From: an uncultured Tenacibaculum sp.
Lineage (GTDB): Bacteria; Bacteroidota; Bacteroidia; Flavobacteriales; Flavobacteriaceae
Assembly: GCF_947494125.1 (NCBI RefSeq)
Contig: NZ_CANLTU010000015.1
Coordinates: 1-64,000 of the forward strand
Direction: 5' to 3'
DNA: 64,000 nucleotides
Below, piece after piece: positions 62,459-64,000 of the stretch. Position numbers and translations under genes: made by a program. A model generated the notes under the pieces. It was not told where the DNA came from. It ran no database searches and worked only from the letters and a program-made list of their open reading frames with translations. Within the stretch, counting starts at the first letter, position 1. Every line of letters starts with the position of its first letter.

Positions 62459-63670
62459 TTACATTTCTAATGCTTTGGTAGGATTGTTATCCATTAATAA
62501 CTCTACTGGATTTTCTAAAGCTTCTTTAACAGCAACTAAGAAACCAACAGACTCACGACCATCAATAATTCTATGATCATAAGATAATGCAACATACATA
62601 ATTGGTTGAATTACTACTTCACCATTTACCGCCATTGGACGGTTAACAATATTATGCATTCCTAAAATTCCACTTTGTGGAGGATTGATAATTGGTGTAG
62701 ATAACATAGAACCAAATACACCACCATTTGTGATTGTAAATGTACCTCCTGTCATTTCATCTACAGTAATTTGACCATCTCGAGCACGTAAAGCTAAACG
62801 TTTCACCTCACTTTCAACTCCTCTAAACGATAAGTTTTCAGCATTTCTAATTACAGGAACCATTAATCCTTTAGGACCAGAAACTGCAATAGAAATATCT
62901 TGAAAATCGTGTTTTATTTGTTCTTTTCCATCAATCATTGAATTAACATCTGGATACATTTGTAAAGCTCTTACAACTGCTAAAGTAAAGAAAGACATAA
63001 ATCCTAATCCTACTCCGTGCTTCGCTTTAAAATCTTCTTTATACTGCTTACGTAAATCGAAAATTGGTTGCATGTTTACTTCGTTAAACGTAGTTAACAT
63101 TGCTGTTTCGCTTTTTACAGCTACCAAACGCTCTGCTACTTTACGACGTAACATCGACATTTTCTTACGCTCTGTTCCTCTAGAACCGTTTGCTGGCTGT
63201 GTTCCCATTGAAGGAACAGCTTTTACTGCATCTTCTTTAGTTATACGACCATCTTTCCCCGTTCCTTTTATAGATGAAGCATCCATTCCTTTTTCAGCTA
63301 AAACTTTCTTTGCTGCAGGAGAAGCAGTTCCAGTTGCATAAGTTGCAGCTTTTACTTCTTCTTTTTTAGGAGCTTCAGCTTTTGGAGCTTCTTCTTTTTT
63401 TGCTTCAGTAGAAGACCCTCCTGCTGGTTTTGCTGCGCTCATATCTATATGGCATACTACAGCTCCAACCTCAACAGCATCACCTTCTTCTGCTTTTAAA
63501 GTGATAATTCCGCTTTCTTCCGCAGGCAATTCTAACGTTGCTTTATCAGAATCAACTTCGGCAATTGGTTGATCTTTCTCAACATAATCACCATCTTCAA
63601 CTAACCAAGTTGCTATTTCTACTTCTGTAATTGATTCCCCCGGAGAAGGAACTTTCATTTCTAAAATCAT
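62459..63670 (-). CDS. odhB: 2-oxoglutarate dehydrogenase E2 (dihydrolipoyllysine succinyltransferase)
   Basis: 403 residues: one lipoyl domain with Lys43 (DSDKATLEL), an Ala/Glu/Lys/Pro linker, an E3/E1-binding domain (about 112-150, [12 protein letters not shown] and [12 protein letters not shown]), and the catalytic domain with His366 and Asp370 in SYDHRIIDG. It transfers succinyl to CoA in the TCA cycle. It follows the E1 gene after 42 bases and ends at a terminator; the E3 gene is elsewhere. Confidence 0.97.
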   Translation of the reverse strand: MILEMKVPSPGESITEVEIATWLVEDGDYVEKDQPIAEVDSDKATLELPAEESGIITLKAEEGDAVEVGAVVCHIDMSAAKPAGGSSTEAKKEEAPKAEAPKKEEVKAATYATGTASPAAKKVLAEKGMDASSIKGTGKDGRITKEDAVKAVPSMGTQPANGSRGTERKKMSMLRRKVAERLVAVKSETAMLTTFNEVNMQPIFDLRKQYKEDFKAKHGVGLGFMSFFTLAVVRALQMYPDVNSMIDGKEQIKHDFQDISIAVSGPKGLMVPVIRNAENLSFRGVESEVKRLALRARDGQITVDEMTGGTFTITNGGVFGSMLSTPIINPPQSGILGMHNIVNRPMAVNGEVVIQPIMYVALSYDHRIIDGRESVGFLVAVKEALENPVELLMDNNPTKALEM

Positions 63671-63712
63671 CAGTACTAAATTTTATATATCTGAATTTCT
63701 TTTTATTCTATC

Positions 63713-64000
63713 TTAATCAAAAACTTTATCTAACACTCGTTCGTGACGACGTGTATAACGTGCGCTTGAACCTGCTGCTGGTGCCGAGTGATAATCTCTC
63801 GATGCACACTCTAATGTAGCCAATTCAAAACGTTCTAACATATATCCCCAAGACCCCATATTTTTAGGTTCTTCTTGAGCCCAAACATAACGTTCTACAT
63901 TTGGATATTTATCCATTACTTCTTTAATTTGATCATTATGTAATGGAAATAATTGTTCTATTCTAATCAATGCTACATCCTCTCTCCCTAGATCTCCACG
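63713..64000 (-). CDS. odhA: 2-oxoglutarate dehydrogenase E1, C-terminal end (5' part outside window)
   Basis: The frame is open to the window edge, so only the last 95 residues are present. The visible sequence RGDLGREDVALIRIEQLFPL matches an E1 C-terminus in the expected frame, followed by WAQEEPKNMGSWGYM and a short tail. It is the thiamine-diphosphate decarboxylase of the 2-oxoglutarate complex. It is upstream of odhB in the same operon. Being the end of the protein, no catalytic residues can be checked. Confidence 0.95.
   Translation of the reverse strand, partial: RGDLGREDVALIRIEQLFPLHNDQIKEVMDKYPNVERYVWAQEEPKNMGSWGYMLERFELATLECASRDYHSAPAAGSSARYTRRHERVLDKVFD

Overview
The window is about 64 kb of AT-rich chromosome from a member of the Bacteroidota, most likely a marine Flavobacteriaceae (Tenacibaculum/Polaribacter-like; the genus is an inference from general resemblance). 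The reasons are: type IX secretion substrates with both type A and type B C-terminal domains, a PorP/SprF protein, Bacteroidota promoters of the form TTG-N16..20-TAnnTTTG, A-rich leaders without strong Shine-Dalgarno sites, and flavobacterial gene groupings such as pdxA-yceD-rpmF-fabH-accBC, ileS-dksA-lspA and hesB/sufA-sufBCD. It is ordinary chromosome, densely coded. I found no rRNA, tRNA, CRISPR array, insertion sequence or phage, and no gene-free stretch above 300 bases.

Layout. 1-5.3 kb: a surface-protein module (repeat protein with type B sorting domain, PorP/SprF, OmpA/PD40). 5.4-11 kb: housekeeping (ribE, pdxA, yceD, rpmF, fabH, accB, accC). 11-14.1 kb: DUF2911 protein, Kdo transferase and a split YeeE/YedE transporter pair. 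14.1-19.9 kb, minus strand: ileS, a TraR/DksA-family regulator, an unknown secreted protein, lspA and a DUF4230 protein. 20-23 kb: a second OmpA/PD40 protein and a TerB-DnaJ protein. 23.1-26.6 kb: bacilliredoxin, then a minus-strand run DUF2975-DUF2975-XRE-umuC-umuD. 26.7-29.8 kb: Lrp/AsnC regulator, HupE/UreJ, dCMP deaminase and a CtpA-type protease. 29.9-32.9 kb: ECF sigma, zinc-type anti-sigma fused to HEAT-like repeats, and two DUF4097-type secreted proteins with His/Cys-rich loops. 33.0-34.6 kb: YciI/DGPF protein plus an ECF42-type sigma factor. 34.7-38.9 kb: VOC, MOSC, GH3, M23 peptidase and a putative outer-membrane barrel. 39.0-41.5 kb: another ECF sigma, a putative anti-sigma, an LTxxQ protein and a lipoprotein that share a promoter motif. 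41.5-45.5 kb: yicC-gmk-nadD, LysM/BON protein and thiL. 45.6-50.1 kb: a four-gene envelope operon with LVIVD lipoprotein, propeller-like lipoprotein, MbnP and a MbnH-type di-haem protein. 50.2-54.1 kb: sufA-B-C-D. 54.2-64 kb: secreted trypsin-like protease, Pif1-like helicase, DUF547 protein, SnoaL/MoaF/AraC cluster, odhB and the 3' end of odhA.

The two most interesting items are (i) a motif AAACTTTTT-N11-GGTC that I found, with exactly the same spacing, upstream of three separate transcription units around one ECF sigma gene (40471, 39469 and 41462), which defines a small predicted regulon, and (ii) the MbnP/MbnH pair in an operon with two propeller-type lipoproteins and no methanobactin genes in view. 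All functional names rest on reading protein motifs by eye; no database search was run.
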